Positions 17,723 to 26,814 are shown, counted from the stretch's first letter. The stretch: DNA of 64,000 nt from Verrucomicrobiota bacterium (GCA_016222825.1 JACRQF010000012.1:186001-250000); one strand, 5' to 3'. The notes: generated from the sequence alone by a model not told the origin. A program made the numbers and translations.

Positions 17723-17949
17723 GCCGTCATCTACCGGCCATTTCCGGGCGCGAATTGATCCGGGCGCTTCAGCGCGCAGGTTTTGTTGTGCTCCGGCAAA
17801 AAGGCAGCCACGTCTCGCTCGAAAGACGCTCAGCCGAAGGCTATTGGCGAACCATCGTGCCCCTGCACCGCGAAATCCGGCCCGGAACACTCAGCGATAT
17901 CCTCAGACAAACCGGCTTGAGCAAAGAGGAACTCCAAGCCCTGCTTTGA
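17719..17949 (+). CDS. hicA: HicA-family toxin, copy 2
   Basis: 76 aa. The ATG at 17719 lies in the ATGA overlap with hicB. HicA features: SGRELIRALQRAGFVVLRQKGSHVSLERR with the conserved GSH, then VPLHREIRPGTLSDILRQTGLSKEEL, the typical H-x-E-I-x-P-G-T-L C-terminal motif. The predicted product is an mRNA interferase. The stop codon ends at 17949 and the 184-bp duplicated block begins at 17950, which suggests the cassette boundary is exact. Confidence 0.88.
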   Translation: MSRHLPAISGRELIRALQRAGFVVLRQKGSHVSLERRSAEGYWRTIVPLHREIRPGTLSDILRQTGLSKEELQALL

Positions 17950-17955
17950 GGCAGA

Positions 17956-19830
17956 TCACAACGGCTTTCGTTTCGTGACCCAGTCCCAGCGGACGGCGGC
18001 CTGCTTCTGCAAAGGTTCGAGGTCTTCGGCTTGGAGGCAGCCTTGTTTGATGAGTTGTTGCAGGGCGTCGGTCACGCGCGCCAGCCAGGCTTCCTTGGAA
18101 GCGTAACGCTCGCCGAGCGACGGACGCGGGTCGCCGGCCCGCTCCCGTTGCTCGCGCGTGGCGGCGAACGGAATCCATGAACCCCGCAGCGGCATCATCT
18201 CGTGGGGCGCGCCCATTGAGGCGGGACGGAACACCCAGCCGGTGCAGGTGCCCAGGGGCACGCTGACATCCGGCATCCGGATGCCGGCGAGGTCGTTGCC
18301 ATCCGCATCCACCTGCGGCACCAGCAGCGGCAGCTTTGCGCCGGCGCCCGCGCCGTTCGGCCAATTCGGATTTCGCAGGCGCGGCCCTCCCGTCGCGCTC
18401 CGGGGCGACGCGATTCCCGGCAGGGCAGGGAAGCGGACTTTCGCCACGGGCACCAGTGTGCCGTCGCTGAGCTTGGGATAGGCGCTCGGCGGCGGCAACG
18501 TGCCTTCGGTGACCCAGCGATGCATCGCGAGGCGCAGGGCGGCGATAATGGGGTTGGCGCTGACAGGATTGGCGAGTTGGCCGTCCTTCGCCGGAGCCGT
18601 GGGCGGGAAGGTCGCCGCTCCGTGCTGTGTGCCGGCGAAGAAATAGGACCGCACGTTGTCCGGCAGCGGAACGTCGCGTTTGCCGTCGGGGCTGGTGTGC
18701 GACAAGCCCGCCACGCGGCCCGCGCCCCAGTATTCCGCCGCCGTGTTCGTGTAAAAGGTCTTTGGCCGATGCGTCACACGCGGGTTCTCCTGCACGCCTT
18801 CCTTGATGCCGCTGACGGGATCCTTCTGCGCGGTGTCGGCGAACGGATAGGACGCGGTCTCGTAGGCGGCGACCTTGCGCGGCGCCGACCAGCGGCGGTT
18901 GATGTCCAGCCGGCCCGCGCCGGCCACGTGTGCCATCACGCCATCCAGCGCCTGCCGGCCCCGCTCGTCGGTGTTGAAACCGAGATAGACAAACTCGCGC
19001 AGAAGCCGGCCGCATTGCGACGGGCCGAAGGCGTAAGCGTGGCGCACTGGGGCCAGCGAGCCGGCGTCGTGCTTCAGCCACGCCACCGCATCGCGAATCG
19101 CCGCGAGGCCCAGGCCCGCCACCGGCGGGTTCTCCGCGAGGTAGGAAATCTCATACGTCTTGCCCGGCTCGAAGCCGCCCTCCAGCGTCACGCGCTGGCC
19201 TTCCAGCCGCCATTGGCTGCGCGGCAGTTCCTTGCCGGCTGGAAATGCCGAGGCCGCGCGCACGATCAACCGGCTGTCCGGCCCGGCGGCGTCCACGGGC
19301 GGGTAATCCGCCAGATCGTTGAGAGTGAACTGCTCCGCGCGCTTGTCCAGCGTGAACGCGGCGCATACCACGCCGCGAATCGGTGTGCCGTCCTTCTGCC
19401 GCGCCACCGGCACCTTGATGCGAACTTTGTCTTTCTGGGCTGGCACATCGAACTCCCAGCCGACTTGCATGACCGTGAAGCCGTGCTTGGTGATGAAATT
19501 GTTCATGCCGCTCTTGCCGCCCCGGTTGGGAATCTCCACCCAAGCCGCGCCGTTGCTGCGCCCGGCCTCCTTGGGTTTCAGGATGCGGAGATCGGCTGAG
19601 AACTCCACCCGCCCCGCCGCGTTCCTCGGCGCCAGATCGGCATCAGCGATGATGCGGTTGCGCGGATGCGCCGGATCAATCTCAAAATGCAGCCGCCCGA
19701 CAATCTGCTCGTAGCCCGTGGCGCCCACGGCGGAGCGCTCCGTGATCTCCACGCGCACGACTTCGGCGTTGGCGATAGAAACCGCAGCCAGCCACAGGCT
19801 GGCCATGAGGAAACGGGTGATGGCAGACAT
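17956..19830 (-). CDS. secreted alpha/beta-hydrolase-domain protein
   Basis: 624 aa from the ATG at 19830 (a TTG at 19848 is also in frame but overlaps the upstream stop). The signal peptide ends near VSIANAE. The fold resembles the large alpha/beta-hydrolase domain family (PF20091-like): AYAFGPSQCGRLLREFVYLGFN carries a G-x-S-Q-x-G nucleophile elbow, MNNFITKHGFTVMQVGWEFDVP is the early strand, and QHGAATFPP and PLLVPQVDADGNDLAGIRMP occur late. The substrate is unknown; esters are likely for this family. Its 3' end is the donor of the 184-bp duplicate near hicB. It is the last gene of a run 23095-17956. Confidence 0.7.
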   Translation of the reverse strand: MSAITRFLMASLWLAAVSIANAEVVRVEITERSAVGATGYEQIVGRLHFEIDPAHPRNRIIADADLAPRNAAGRVEFSADLRILKPKEAGRSNGAAWVEIPNRGGKSGMNNFITKHGFTVMQVGWEFDVPAQKDKVRIKVPVARQKDGTPIRGVVCAAFTLDKRAEQFTLNDLADYPPVDAAGPDSRLIVRAASAFPAGKELPRSQWRLEGQRVTLEGGFEPGKTYEISYLAENPPVAGLGLAAIRDAVAWLKHDAGSLAPVRHAYAFGPSQCGRLLREFVYLGFNTDERGRQALDGVMAHVAGAGRLDINRRWSAPRKVAAYETASYPFADTAQKDPVSGIKEGVQENPRVTHRPKTFYTNTAAEYWGAGRVAGLSHTSPDGKRDVPLPDNVRSYFFAGTQHGAATFPPTAPAKDGQLANPVSANPIIAALRLAMHRWVTEGTLPPPSAYPKLSDGTLVPVAKVRFPALPGIASPRSATGGPRLRNPNWPNGAGAGAKLPLLVPQVDADGNDLAGIRMPDVSVPLGTCTGWVFRPASMGAPHEMMPLRGSWIPFAATREQRERAGDPRPSLGERYASKEAWLARVTDALQQLIKQGCLQAEDLEPLQKQAAVRWDWVTKRKPL

Positions 19831-19844
19831 AAGAAGTAGGTGCT

Positions 19845-21161
19845 TCAATTCCGGGCGGTGTGGACTTCGCGCAGGTGGCGGTTGACGGCCGCGCTGAGAT
19901 GGCCGGCGGCGGATGCGGTAAAGGGATTGGTGGCGGACTCGTAGCCGCCGGCGAGAAACTCCTGCTCCGTGGGCAGGTAGCCGAAGGTGCCGTTGGTGTA
20001 GCCGACGTAGAGCGTGTTGAGGAAAGGAGAGCGGTCGCGGATGTCGCTGGCGATTTCGCAGAACAACTCCATCGGCGCGCTCCAGATAACGGTGTCATTG
20101 TTGATGCGCAGGAAGCGCAGTGGCACCAGCAGGGTTTCCGCGCCGTCCTTGGCAACGCGAAGGTAATCCTTGAGTTCGTCCGACCACTTGAGCCCGGGGC
20201 GTTTTGGGGTTTCGATTATGATGCGGGAGGCGCGCAATTTTACCTCGGCGGTGGTGGCGCGCAGGCGGCGGTTGGCATCGAGGATGGGATCGCCCAGCAG
20301 GACTTTGAACTGGCTGAGGAGCCTGACCTCGGTTGGGAGGCGTGTGCTGTAAATCGGGGCGAGGTTGCCGGCGGCGCCGTTGAGGTAGAGCATGGGGGCG
20401 CCGGTCTTCTCCTCGACGTATTCGGCAACGACACCGGGCGCGTCGGCGCTGACAACGGTGTTGCTGGCGCCCAACACGGTGGCGTGCATGGCGTAATTGG
20501 CGATGAGGACCAAAGGCGCACCGCCGGCCTTGTCGAGGCGAAGCAGGCCGATGCGACGGTCCACGGGCGCGGAGGGATTCATGCCGAGGCGCACCTGACC
20601 GTCGGCGTCGCGGGCGCGGCGATTGATGTTGGCCTCCGCATAGCCGCGGCCTACGCCGAGCTTGGCTGGCTCCAGCTTCTGCCGGGCCTGCCGGACACCG
20701 TCCACGAGTGTTTTCTCCACGAGAGCCGTGTAGGTTTCATCCATGCGAAACTGGAAACGGTTGGTCATGATCATGCTGCCGAGGCCGGGCGTGCCGACGT
20801 AGGGCGACGAATGAGTGTGGGTGATGGACCACCAGATGTTTTCCGGCGGCAGGCCGAGATCCTTGGCGAGATTGCCGGTGACGCGGTCGCAATAGGCCGG
20901 CGAGAGCGAGCAGAGGTCGGAAGAGATGAGGACGAACGAGGTCGCGCCGTCGTCGAGCGCGACAATGCGGTGATAGATCCGGTCGTGCACCTTGGTGGAC
21001 ATGCGCGGGCTGTAGCCGCGCAACATCTGCGGCGTGTCGGGCGTGATGTCCATCTTGACCACGGCCGCGCGAAACGCGGGCGCGTCCGAGCCGCGCATGG
21101 GCAACGCGAAGATCACGCAAGCGACCATGCCGGCCAGTTTGAAGAAAGATCGTGCGCTCAT
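19845..21161 (-). CDS. secreted neutral/alkaline ceramidase-like protein
   Basis: 438 aa. The ATG at 21161 follows AGAGGAAGCAAGCG, a good ribosome site; a GTG at 21185 is in frame but lies past that site. A signal peptide covers residues 1-26. It contains the N-terminal neutral-ceramidase domain signature: FRAAVVKMDITPDTPQMLRGY, then VLISSDLCSLSP and WSITHTHSSP, then NYAMHATVLGA and NGAAGNLAP, with the zinc His residues in THTHSSP and YAMHAT. Genuine ceramidases are longer, and short relatives like this are common in PVC bacteria; the substrate is unproven. The gap to the upstream GH42-like gene is negative (the start lies before its stop), so the two are coupled. Confidence 0.75.
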   Translation of the reverse strand: MSARSFFKLAGMVACVIFALPMRGSDAPAFRAAVVKMDITPDTPQMLRGYSPRMSTKVHDRIYHRIVALDDGATSFVLISSDLCSLSPAYCDRVTGNLAKDLGLPPENIWWSITHTHSSPYVGTPGLGSMIMTNRFQFRMDETYTALVEKTLVDGVRQARQKLEPAKLGVGRGYAEANINRRARDADGQVRLGMNPSAPVDRRIGLLRLDKAGGAPLVLIANYAMHATVLGASNTVVSADAPGVVAEYVEEKTGAPMLYLNGAAGNLAPIYSTRLPTEVRLLSQFKVLLGDPILDANRRLRATTAEVKLRASRIIIETPKRPGLKWSDELKDYLRVAKDGAETLLVPLRFLRINNDTVIWSAPMELFCEIASDIRDRSPFLNTLYVGYTNGTFGYLPTEQEFLAGGYESATNPFTASAAGHLSAAVNRHLREVHTARN

Positions 21162-21181
21162 CGCTTGCTTCCTCTTGGGCT

Positions 21182-23095
21182 TCACCGAATCAGTTCAAAC
21201 ATCGCCGTGTCGGGCGTCTTGAACGTGTGGCGGAACTGGCGGCCTGTCACGGGCACGAGTTGGTCGGTGTAGAGTTCGCGGACTTGGCGGCAGTCAACAG
21301 GCAGCGTGATGATCTTTTCACCGCCTTGCGCTGTATGGATCGTCACGAGCCGCTCGTTGGCATAGACGGGAACTTCGTCCTCACAGTAGATCGTCACGCC
21401 GGCGTCGCGCGCGGCTTTCTTCAACACCGCCGGGGTGAGGTCCGCGTAGCTGGCAACATAGACAGACTTCCAGCCGTCGCGCTGCACGGTGTTGACGCCG
21501 GGCGTCTTGAACGCGGTGCCGGTCAGCGACTTCACGCGCGCGGGGTCGAGGCTCTTGCCGTTGCTGATGCCGGGCGCGTAGAGAAACAGCGCGGTGCGGT
21601 TGTTGTTGAGGACGTGTTTGCGGAGCACCTCCATTTTCTCCGGCGTAAGCTCGAAGAGGCCGGGGAAGACGAACAGGCGGTATTGGGCGAGGTCGGCGCG
21701 CGGCAGGTCGTTGAAGGAGAAGACCTCGAACGGCGCGCCGAGGCGGTTGAGTTTGTTGCGCGTGCCCTGGTAAATCTGCGGCACGACGGCGTTCTGGTCG
21801 TTGATGTAGCGCGCGCTCTGCGGGTCCACCACGAGCGCGACCTCGGCGCGCGTCTTGAGCGGCTGTGCGGCGAAACGGTCCCAGAGCTTCTTGCTCTGCG
21901 CGACGATCTTCATGGTTTCCGGCGTCTTGAACACGCCGCCCCACATGTCGAAGCACCACAACGAAGTTTGGTTGCTGATCGCCAGCGCAAACTCGCGCTT
22001 CAGGCCGGCGTCGGTCTCGACCTGGTCTTTCCACGGCACCATCCACGCGATGGAGACAAACTCGTCGAGGTTGCAGTTATACGTCGGCGTGCGGTGGTCT
22101 ATCTCGTGGAGGAAGCCCTTCTTGTTCAGCCGGCGCGTCGCGTTCGGCACCATGAAGCCGCTGCCGCCGCCCATCGGCCGGTCGGCATAGGTCCCCGGGC
22201 TGATGAAGAAATCAATGTCGGGCGAACTGTAGAGCCGCTCATACTCCAGATGGCCGGCCCAGACGAGCCGCGTGCGGGTCAACTCCATGATGTAGCCGAA
22301 GAACATCCCGATCTGCCGCTGCTTCGGAATCAGCGCGCGCGTCTTCTTCGCGAACTCCAGCACGGTGTCCACGATGGTGTCGCCGGTGAACTGCGCGTAA
22401 TCCACGATGTCTCGCTCGGTGGCCGGGTCGCGAAGCAAGTCCTCGAACGACGCGCGGTCGAGCCGCTCCAGCGCGGGCACAGGCAGTTCCGGTTTGCCGT
22501 GCGCTTTCAGCCACGCCTTCCAAGCCTGCGTCTTGGCGCGACCCGCGACGCCACGGCTGTAGTCCATCCACTCGTCGGTCTGGCCGCTGGCTAGCAGATA
22601 GGCTTTGATGCGGTCGCCGTAGCGCGCCTCTACATGCTTGATGACCGTCGTCAGATAATCAGCCGTCGCCTTGCGCCACGCCGGATTGGCGCAGGCACAG
22701 CTCAGCATGGTGAAGCTCTCGCACTCCGCGCTGTGTCCAGCGCCTGACAGTTGACGCTGGAGCCAGATCGGCGTGTTGAGATCAATCATGCAGATGAACT
22801 CCGCGTTCGGGTTCACCGCGAGCACGTCGTCATACTGTTTGTTCAGCGAATCGAAGTCATACTTGCCGAACCAGCGCCAGACCGGCGGGTATTTGGAGTA
22901 GGGCTTGCCGAGCGAGTTGTCCGTGTTGGCGGCGAAGATGCAGACGGTGTTCACGCCCGCGTCCTTGAACTGCCGCATCGCCCCGAACTCCGGCCAGAAC
23001 GAGCGGTAGGCGAAGACCGGCGGTTTCTGTTCCTGCGCCGAAGCGCCGACGGCCAACAGCACGGCCGCCATCCAAGCTGTGTGGAGCTTCATCAT
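21182..23095 (-). CDS. secreted GH42-like protein with beta-galactosidase trimerisation domain
   Basis: 637 aa from the first of two adjacent ATGs (23095 and 23092), giving a signal peptide ending VGASAQ. The N-terminal ~370 residues are a TIM-barrel-like region (GVNTVCIFAAN, EFICMIDLNTPIW, IKAYLLASGQTDEW, with the acidic pair QTDEW as a possible catalytic site). From about 420 a Rossmann-like domain (LVVDPQSARYINDQN, YRLFVFPGLFELTPEKMEVLRKHV, RTALFLYAPG) matches the GH42 trimerisation domain. Catalytic residues cannot be fixed. It carries copy 2 of the shared upstream element, whose -10-like CATACT ends only seven bases before the ATG. Confidence 0.65.
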   Translation of the reverse strand: MMKLHTAWMAAVLLAVGASAQEQKPPVFAYRSFWPEFGAMRQFKDAGVNTVCIFAANTDNSLGKPYSKYPPVWRWFGKYDFDSLNKQYDDVLAVNPNAEFICMIDLNTPIWLQRQLSGAGHSAECESFTMLSCACANPAWRKATADYLTTVIKHVEARYGDRIKAYLLASGQTDEWMDYSRGVAGRAKTQAWKAWLKAHGKPELPVPALERLDRASFEDLLRDPATERDIVDYAQFTGDTIVDTVLEFAKKTRALIPKQRQIGMFFGYIMELTRTRLVWAGHLEYERLYSSPDIDFFISPGTYADRPMGGGSGFMVPNATRRLNKKGFLHEIDHRTPTYNCNLDEFVSIAWMVPWKDQVETDAGLKREFALAISNQTSLWCFDMWGGVFKTPETMKIVAQSKKLWDRFAAQPLKTRAEVALVVDPQSARYINDQNAVVPQIYQGTRNKLNRLGAPFEVFSFNDLPRADLAQYRLFVFPGLFELTPEKMEVLRKHVLNNNRTALFLYAPGISNGKSLDPARVKSLTGTAFKTPGVNTVQRDGWKSVYVASYADLTPAVLKKAARDAGVTIYCEDEVPVYANERLVTIHTAQGGEKIITLPVDCRQVRELYTDQLVPVTGRQFRHTFKTPDTAMFELIR

Positions 23096-23102
23096 GCGCG
23101 CG

Positions 23103-23166
23103 AGTATGCAACGCCAGTGCATGCCGGTAAATAGACAAGAATCGCGTCGGTGTGGATGCGGTTAGC
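23103..23166 (-). promoter_or_regulatory. shared glycosidase upstream element, copy 2
   Basis: Minus strand. The conserved block (23166-23126) includes GACGCGATTCTTGTC and ends TTTACC; CATACT (23108-23103) follows after 17 bases. The gene start is seven bases further. The distal end of the block overlaps the stop codon of the upstream deacetylase gene, so this promoter would start a new transcript inside a gene run. Confidence 0.65.
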
Positions 23167-24004
23167 GGGTTTGGACTGCGCAGTCTTGGCAGTAGTCGAA
23201 ATGAGTCAGAAGTTTCAGCCGCCCTGCGGCGTATTCCAGAAACTTCCGAGTCCAGGCGAGCGGCTCGTCGTAGAAGATGCTCGTCCAGTCGTGCTGGCAA
23301 TGCGACCAGCAGCAGCCGGCGGCGACAATGTGGTCCACCTGCGCCCGCAGATGCTCGTGATAGGCCGCCCAGTTCTGCCAGCCATGCTCGCGGCGCCATT
23401 GGGCGTCAATCCAGCCTTGCATCGGGATTTCGAGAAGGTCGGGGAAACCCTGCCGCGCATACCGGAATGGCTGCACGTCCCAGCCGAGCGGAAAGTAATC
23501 GTGGCTGTTGCGGCCGTAGGAGCGGACGTAGGACATACCGTGCCGCGCAACGAGTTGGAGAATGTCCGGCCGGTCGGCCAAGCCGCGATAGTAGGAATAC
23601 GGCGCGGTGATGCCCCGGCAGTGAACGCCGAGGTGCCGACGGAGCAACTCCACCGGCTTGGCCAGTTGTTCTTCGATGCGGTCGAAGGGCAGGCCGGGCA
23701 GATAGATTTTGTCCGGACTTTCCTCGATCACCGTCTTCAGCGGGAAATGCTCGTGCGTGTGCTGGGCGATCTCGAAGAGGCCCGACGCGAGACAGGCTTC
23801 CAGTTGCGGCAAGTGGCGCTCAATCTTGCAGCCCAAGACGAAGATCGTGGCCGGCACGCCGACCTCGCGGTGAATCTTCAGAACCGCGTCGAGGAATATA
23901 TCGGTCGCGTTTTCCGGCACGGGCTGGCCCACCCATTTCTCGCCCGGCACGCGGCCGGGAATCCGTTCGACATCGTAGCCGATGAGCAAAGTGCCGCGCG
24001 TCAT
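23162..24004 (-). CDS. polysaccharide deacetylase family protein
   Basis: 280 aa, cytoplasmic as read. The ATG at 24004 overlaps the stop of nagB (ATGA) and follows GGAGGAC. Family features: TLLIGYDVER supplies the first Asp, and EIAQHTHEHFPLKT is the zinc H-x-x-x-H motif, followed by GITAPYSYYRG and YVRSYGRNSHDYFPL. Members remove N-acetyl groups from chitin-like or peptidoglycan glycans, but many act on other substrates. It is the last gene of the large operon. Confidence 0.75.
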   Translation of the reverse strand: MTRGTLLIGYDVERIPGRVPGEKWVGQPVPENATDIFLDAVLKIHREVGVPATIFVLGCKIERHLPQLEACLASGLFEIAQHTHEHFPLKTVIEESPDKIYLPGLPFDRIEEQLAKPVELLRRHLGVHCRGITAPYSYYRGLADRPDILQLVARHGMSYVRSYGRNSHDYFPLGWDVQPFRYARQGFPDLLEIPMQGWIDAQWRREHGWQNWAAYHEHLRAQVDHIVAAGCCWSHCQHDWTSIFYDEPLAWTRKFLEYAAGRLKLLTHFDYCQDCAVQTR

Positions 24005-24792
24005 GGTCCGTCCTCCAATCTGACTGGGTCGTCCGCGTAGATGATTGTGGCGTTTGGGTGGTTGTTGAGATAGCTGCCGGGAAGTTCCGGTGTCACGCGA
24101 CCCTGCCGGAGCTCGCGAAGCGGTTGACGTTGTTGCGGGAAGCACGCGAGTAACAGGATTTTCTTCGCTGCGAGAATCTGCGCCATGCCCAACGTGACGG
24201 CCTGGCGCGGAACCTTTGAGTGATCGCCCCCGGCGGTCAGTCGCGCGTTGGTGTCAATCGTTAGCTCGGTCAAGCCGACGACGCGGCTTGGCAGTGCGGC
24301 GAACGCTTCCGCGGAGATGACACTCTCTGGCATCGGTTCGTTGAAGGCGATGTGACCGTTGAAGCCGATGCCGAGGAGTTGAAACTCCAAGCCGCCCATG
24401 CTGCGAATCCATTCGTCCAGCGCGGCCGGGCGCGCGGGATCGGGAAAGTGGACATGTTCGCGATTCATCCCCAGCTTTGTGTCGAGCCGGCTGAAGAAGT
24501 TCTTCTGCACGTAGCCCCGGTAGCTGAGCGGATGACCGGCAGGAATCCAGTGGCCGTCGGCACCGACGTATTCGTCGAGGTTGACTGTGTGCAACCGCGA
24601 CAGGTCGAGCCGACGTTGATTCAGCATCTCCGCGAGTTGCGCGTAGAGCGAGAGCATCGTGTTGCCGGTTGCCAGACCGAGGAGCATCGGACGGTTCCCG
24701 CGGAGCCGTCGCTCGATGACGGCGAACGTGCGCTCGGCAGCGAGCCTGCTCATCGCTTCGTAGTGTTCAACGCGAACCCAGTTCAAGGACAT
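24001..24792 (-). CDS. nagB: glucosamine-6-phosphate deaminase
   Basis: 263 aa. NagB/6-phosphogluconolactonase fold: LLGLATGNTMLSLYAQL (phosphate loop), HTVNLDEYVG (acid D/E), and LLGIGFNGHIAFNEPM with the catalytic His region. The reaction is glucosamine-6-phosphate to fructose-6-phosphate plus ammonia. The length matches the family. It is coupled to the MFS gene (one base between) and to the deacetylase (overlap), consistent with amino-sugar use. NagA is not seen in the window. Confidence 0.88.
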   Translation of the reverse strand: MSLNWVRVEHYEAMSRLAAERTFAVIERRLRGNRPMLLGLATGNTMLSLYAQLAEMLNQRRLDLSRLHTVNLDEYVGADGHWIPAGHPLSYRGYVQKNFFSRLDTKLGMNREHVHFPDPARPAALDEWIRSMGGLEFQLLGIGFNGHIAFNEPMPESVISAEAFAALPSRVVGLTELTIDTNARLTAGGDHSKVPRQAVTLGMAQILAAKKILLLACFPQQRQPLRELRQGRVTPELPGSYLNNHPNATIIYADDPVRLEDGP

Positions 24793-24793
24793 G

Positions 24794-25972
24794 TCAGTTG
24801 CCTTTGAAAACCGTCACACAACCCAGCGCGCACAGCATCAACAGCACGCACGGAATCGCGAAGATCGGCCGCCAGCGGAACCGGCCATCGCGGCGCAGCC
24901 AGTCCATGATCACACCGGCGAACTGCGTGCCGCCAAACAGGCCCAGCCCATAGACCACGAAGTAGAGCGACTGCGCCGAACCGCGGATGTCGGGCGGTGA
25001 GACGCGGTTGACGTAGATGAACGCCGTGTCGAAGAAGCACGCGAACGCAAATCCGTGGAGCATCATGGAGGCAACCACCAGCCAGCGCGGCCGCGTGACG
25101 GCATAGGCCAGATACATCAACGCCCACGCGAGGATGCCGAGCGCGAGCGTCTTGCCGTAGCCGATCTGCGGCAGGATGAACGGCACGATCGCGCCCATCG
25201 AGATGGCCTGGACGATTTGGGCGAGCGTCATCGCGGCGGGGATGTTCTTCGGCGCGACGCCGATGTCTTCCAGGAATCGCGACGTGCCGACGAAATAGAA
25301 CTGCAACTGTGTGCCGACGATGAACGAGATGATGAGGAACACCGCGAAGTCGGGATTCTTCAGCATCCCGAGTGCCTTGATTGCCGGCAGCACCGTGTCG
25401 GGAGCGCCCTTCGGCGGCGTGTGCGGCAGCGTGAACGAGAACAGGCCCATGACGAGTGAAAACACCGCTGCCATCATCAGCCCATCGCTGGCCGCGATTT
25501 TGATTCGTCCCCAGCGGCGCCAGGCCGCCAAAGCCCAACCCACGAGCACCCACGCCACGCTGCCCCATACGCGGACCCAGAAATAATCGGTGTCGGGATG
25601 CGGCAGATGATGGAACGCCAGCGAGTTCACCAACGCCAGCGTCGGCGCGTAGAGCAGCGAATAAATACCCATCGCTGCGAACATGCCGCGGAACGTGTTT
25701 CGCTTCGCCGCTATCACCAAGCAGATGGTGCCGACCAAGTGCGCTCCGGCGAGGAACCATTCGGTGGGCATCCAACGGTCCACTATCTGGCCCGCCACGA
25801 GCGGCGAGAGGATGCACGCCAGCGGCAGCGTCGCATAAACCCACGCCGTCTGCTTCGCGTTCATGCGAAGCGGGCCGAGCAGGTGCGCGGACAGCACAGG
25901 CCCCCACGCGCCCCAGATCGTGAACTGGAGGAACATCATCGCGCTGAGGCTGAAGTAGAGTTCCCAACTCAT
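24794..25972 (-). CDS. MFS transporter, nucleoside:H+ symporter type
   Basis: 392 aa, about 12 helices. It starts MSWELYFSLSAMMFLQFTIWGAWGPVLSAHL and has the NHS-type signatures WGAWGPVLS, LVAGQIVDRWMPTEWFLAG, YFWVRVWGSVAWV and FACFFDTAFIYVNR. Such carriers transport nucleosides or xanthosine with protons, though PVC homologues in sugar operons may have other substrates. The start overlaps the preceding isomerase by ATGA. Confidence 0.8.
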   Translation of the reverse strand: MSWELYFSLSAMMFLQFTIWGAWGPVLSAHLLGPLRMNAKQTAWVYATLPLACILSPLVAGQIVDRWMPTEWFLAGAHLVGTICLVIAAKRNTFRGMFAAMGIYSLLYAPTLALVNSLAFHHLPHPDTDYFWVRVWGSVAWVLVGWALAAWRRWGRIKIAASDGLMMAAVFSLVMGLFSFTLPHTPPKGAPDTVLPAIKALGMLKNPDFAVFLIISFIVGTQLQFYFVGTSRFLEDIGVAPKNIPAAMTLAQIVQAISMGAIVPFILPQIGYGKTLALGILAWALMYLAYAVTRPRWLVVASMMLHGFAFACFFDTAFIYVNRVSPPDIRGSAQSLYFVVYGLGLFGGTQFAGVIMDWLRRDGRFRWRPIFAIPCVLLMLCALGCVTVFKGN

Positions 25973-26808
25973 GTCGCTCCTTTCGATTTGGCGTAGCTAC
26001 CGAGCCGCTCAGCCGCTAAACGGATGTCACCGAACCGGTTGTTGCCCGCCTCGCGCTCAATCGCCAGCACGCCGGCAAAGCCGACATCTTTCAGCGCATT
26101 GAGAAACACCGTGGCCCCAACTTCGCCATCGCCCCACGGAACCTCGGCGCCCCAAGTGCCTGGCTGCTTCGTGCGGATCGCGTCCTTGATGTGAACGTGC
26201 TTGATCCACGGCCCCAGCGTCCGCACTGCCGCGATCGGGTCGCCTTTGCCATAGAGAATCATGTTTGCCGGGTCGAAGTTCACACCCAACGCTGGGTGAT
26301 GCAGTTCCTCCAGCAGCCCGCGCAAGCACTCAGCCGTCTCCTGGCCTGTTTCCATCAGCAGCATGATGCCTCGTCTCGCGGCCTCGTCTGCCAAGCTGAC
26401 CAAGCGGTCGCGCAGACGCCGCGCTTGGGTCGCGTCGCCACTCTCGATGAACCCGGCGTGCATCGTCAGGAAGCGGACGCCGAGTTCCGCTGTGATTGCC
26501 GCCGCGCGCACGACCATCTCTTGGTTCCGAGGCCAGCAATCATCCGGCAGGATTCCGCCGGTCGCGCGAATGCTCTCCAGCGATGAGTAATCTTCCTGCG
26601 GGAAACCGATTGTTGTCGCGCTGATCGTCCATTGCTGCCGCCGCACCGCGTCGAGATAAGCTCCGCCGCCTTCCGCGAACACCGGCCTCAGAGTCAGGTT
26701 GACATGGCCAATCCCCAACTGGCGCATCGCATCGGCGACTCCATCCGGGTTGGTGCGGAGCGACCAACTGCAAACCGCCATGGGCCAGACATCGCATTTC
26801 ACACTCAT
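25969..26808 (-). CDS. sugar-phosphate isomerase/epimerase-like TIM barrel
   Basis: 279 aa, xylose-isomerase-like (AP endonuclease 2) fold. Metal ligands are suggested by TMHAGFIE, LMETGQETAE (Glu), NFDPANMILYGKG (Asp), IKHVHIKD (His), and a final Glu in LAIEREAG. The family includes 2-keto-inositol dehydratase (IolE) and hydroxypyruvate or tagatose epimerases; the exact reaction is not decidable. It lies six bases after the ThuA gene and overlaps the MFS gene. Confidence 0.75.
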   Translation of the reverse strand: MSVKCDVWPMAVCSWSLRTNPDGVADAMRQLGIGHVNLTLRPVFAEGGGAYLDAVRRQQWTISATTIGFPQEDYSSLESIRATGGILPDDCWPRNQEMVVRAAAITAELGVRFLTMHAGFIESGDATQARRLRDRLVSLADEAARRGIMLLMETGQETAECLRGLLEELHHPALGVNFDPANMILYGKGDPIAAVRTLGPWIKHVHIKDAIRTKQPGTWGAEVPWGDGEVGATVFLNALKDVGFAGVLAIEREAGNNRFGDIRLAAERLGSYAKSKGAT

Positions 26809-26814
26809 GGTTGC

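Noticed and set aside
19831..19848. TTG start at 19848 for the alpha/beta hydrolase
   Set aside because: It overlaps the upstream stop and adds six residues before the signal peptide; the ATG at 19830 suffices.
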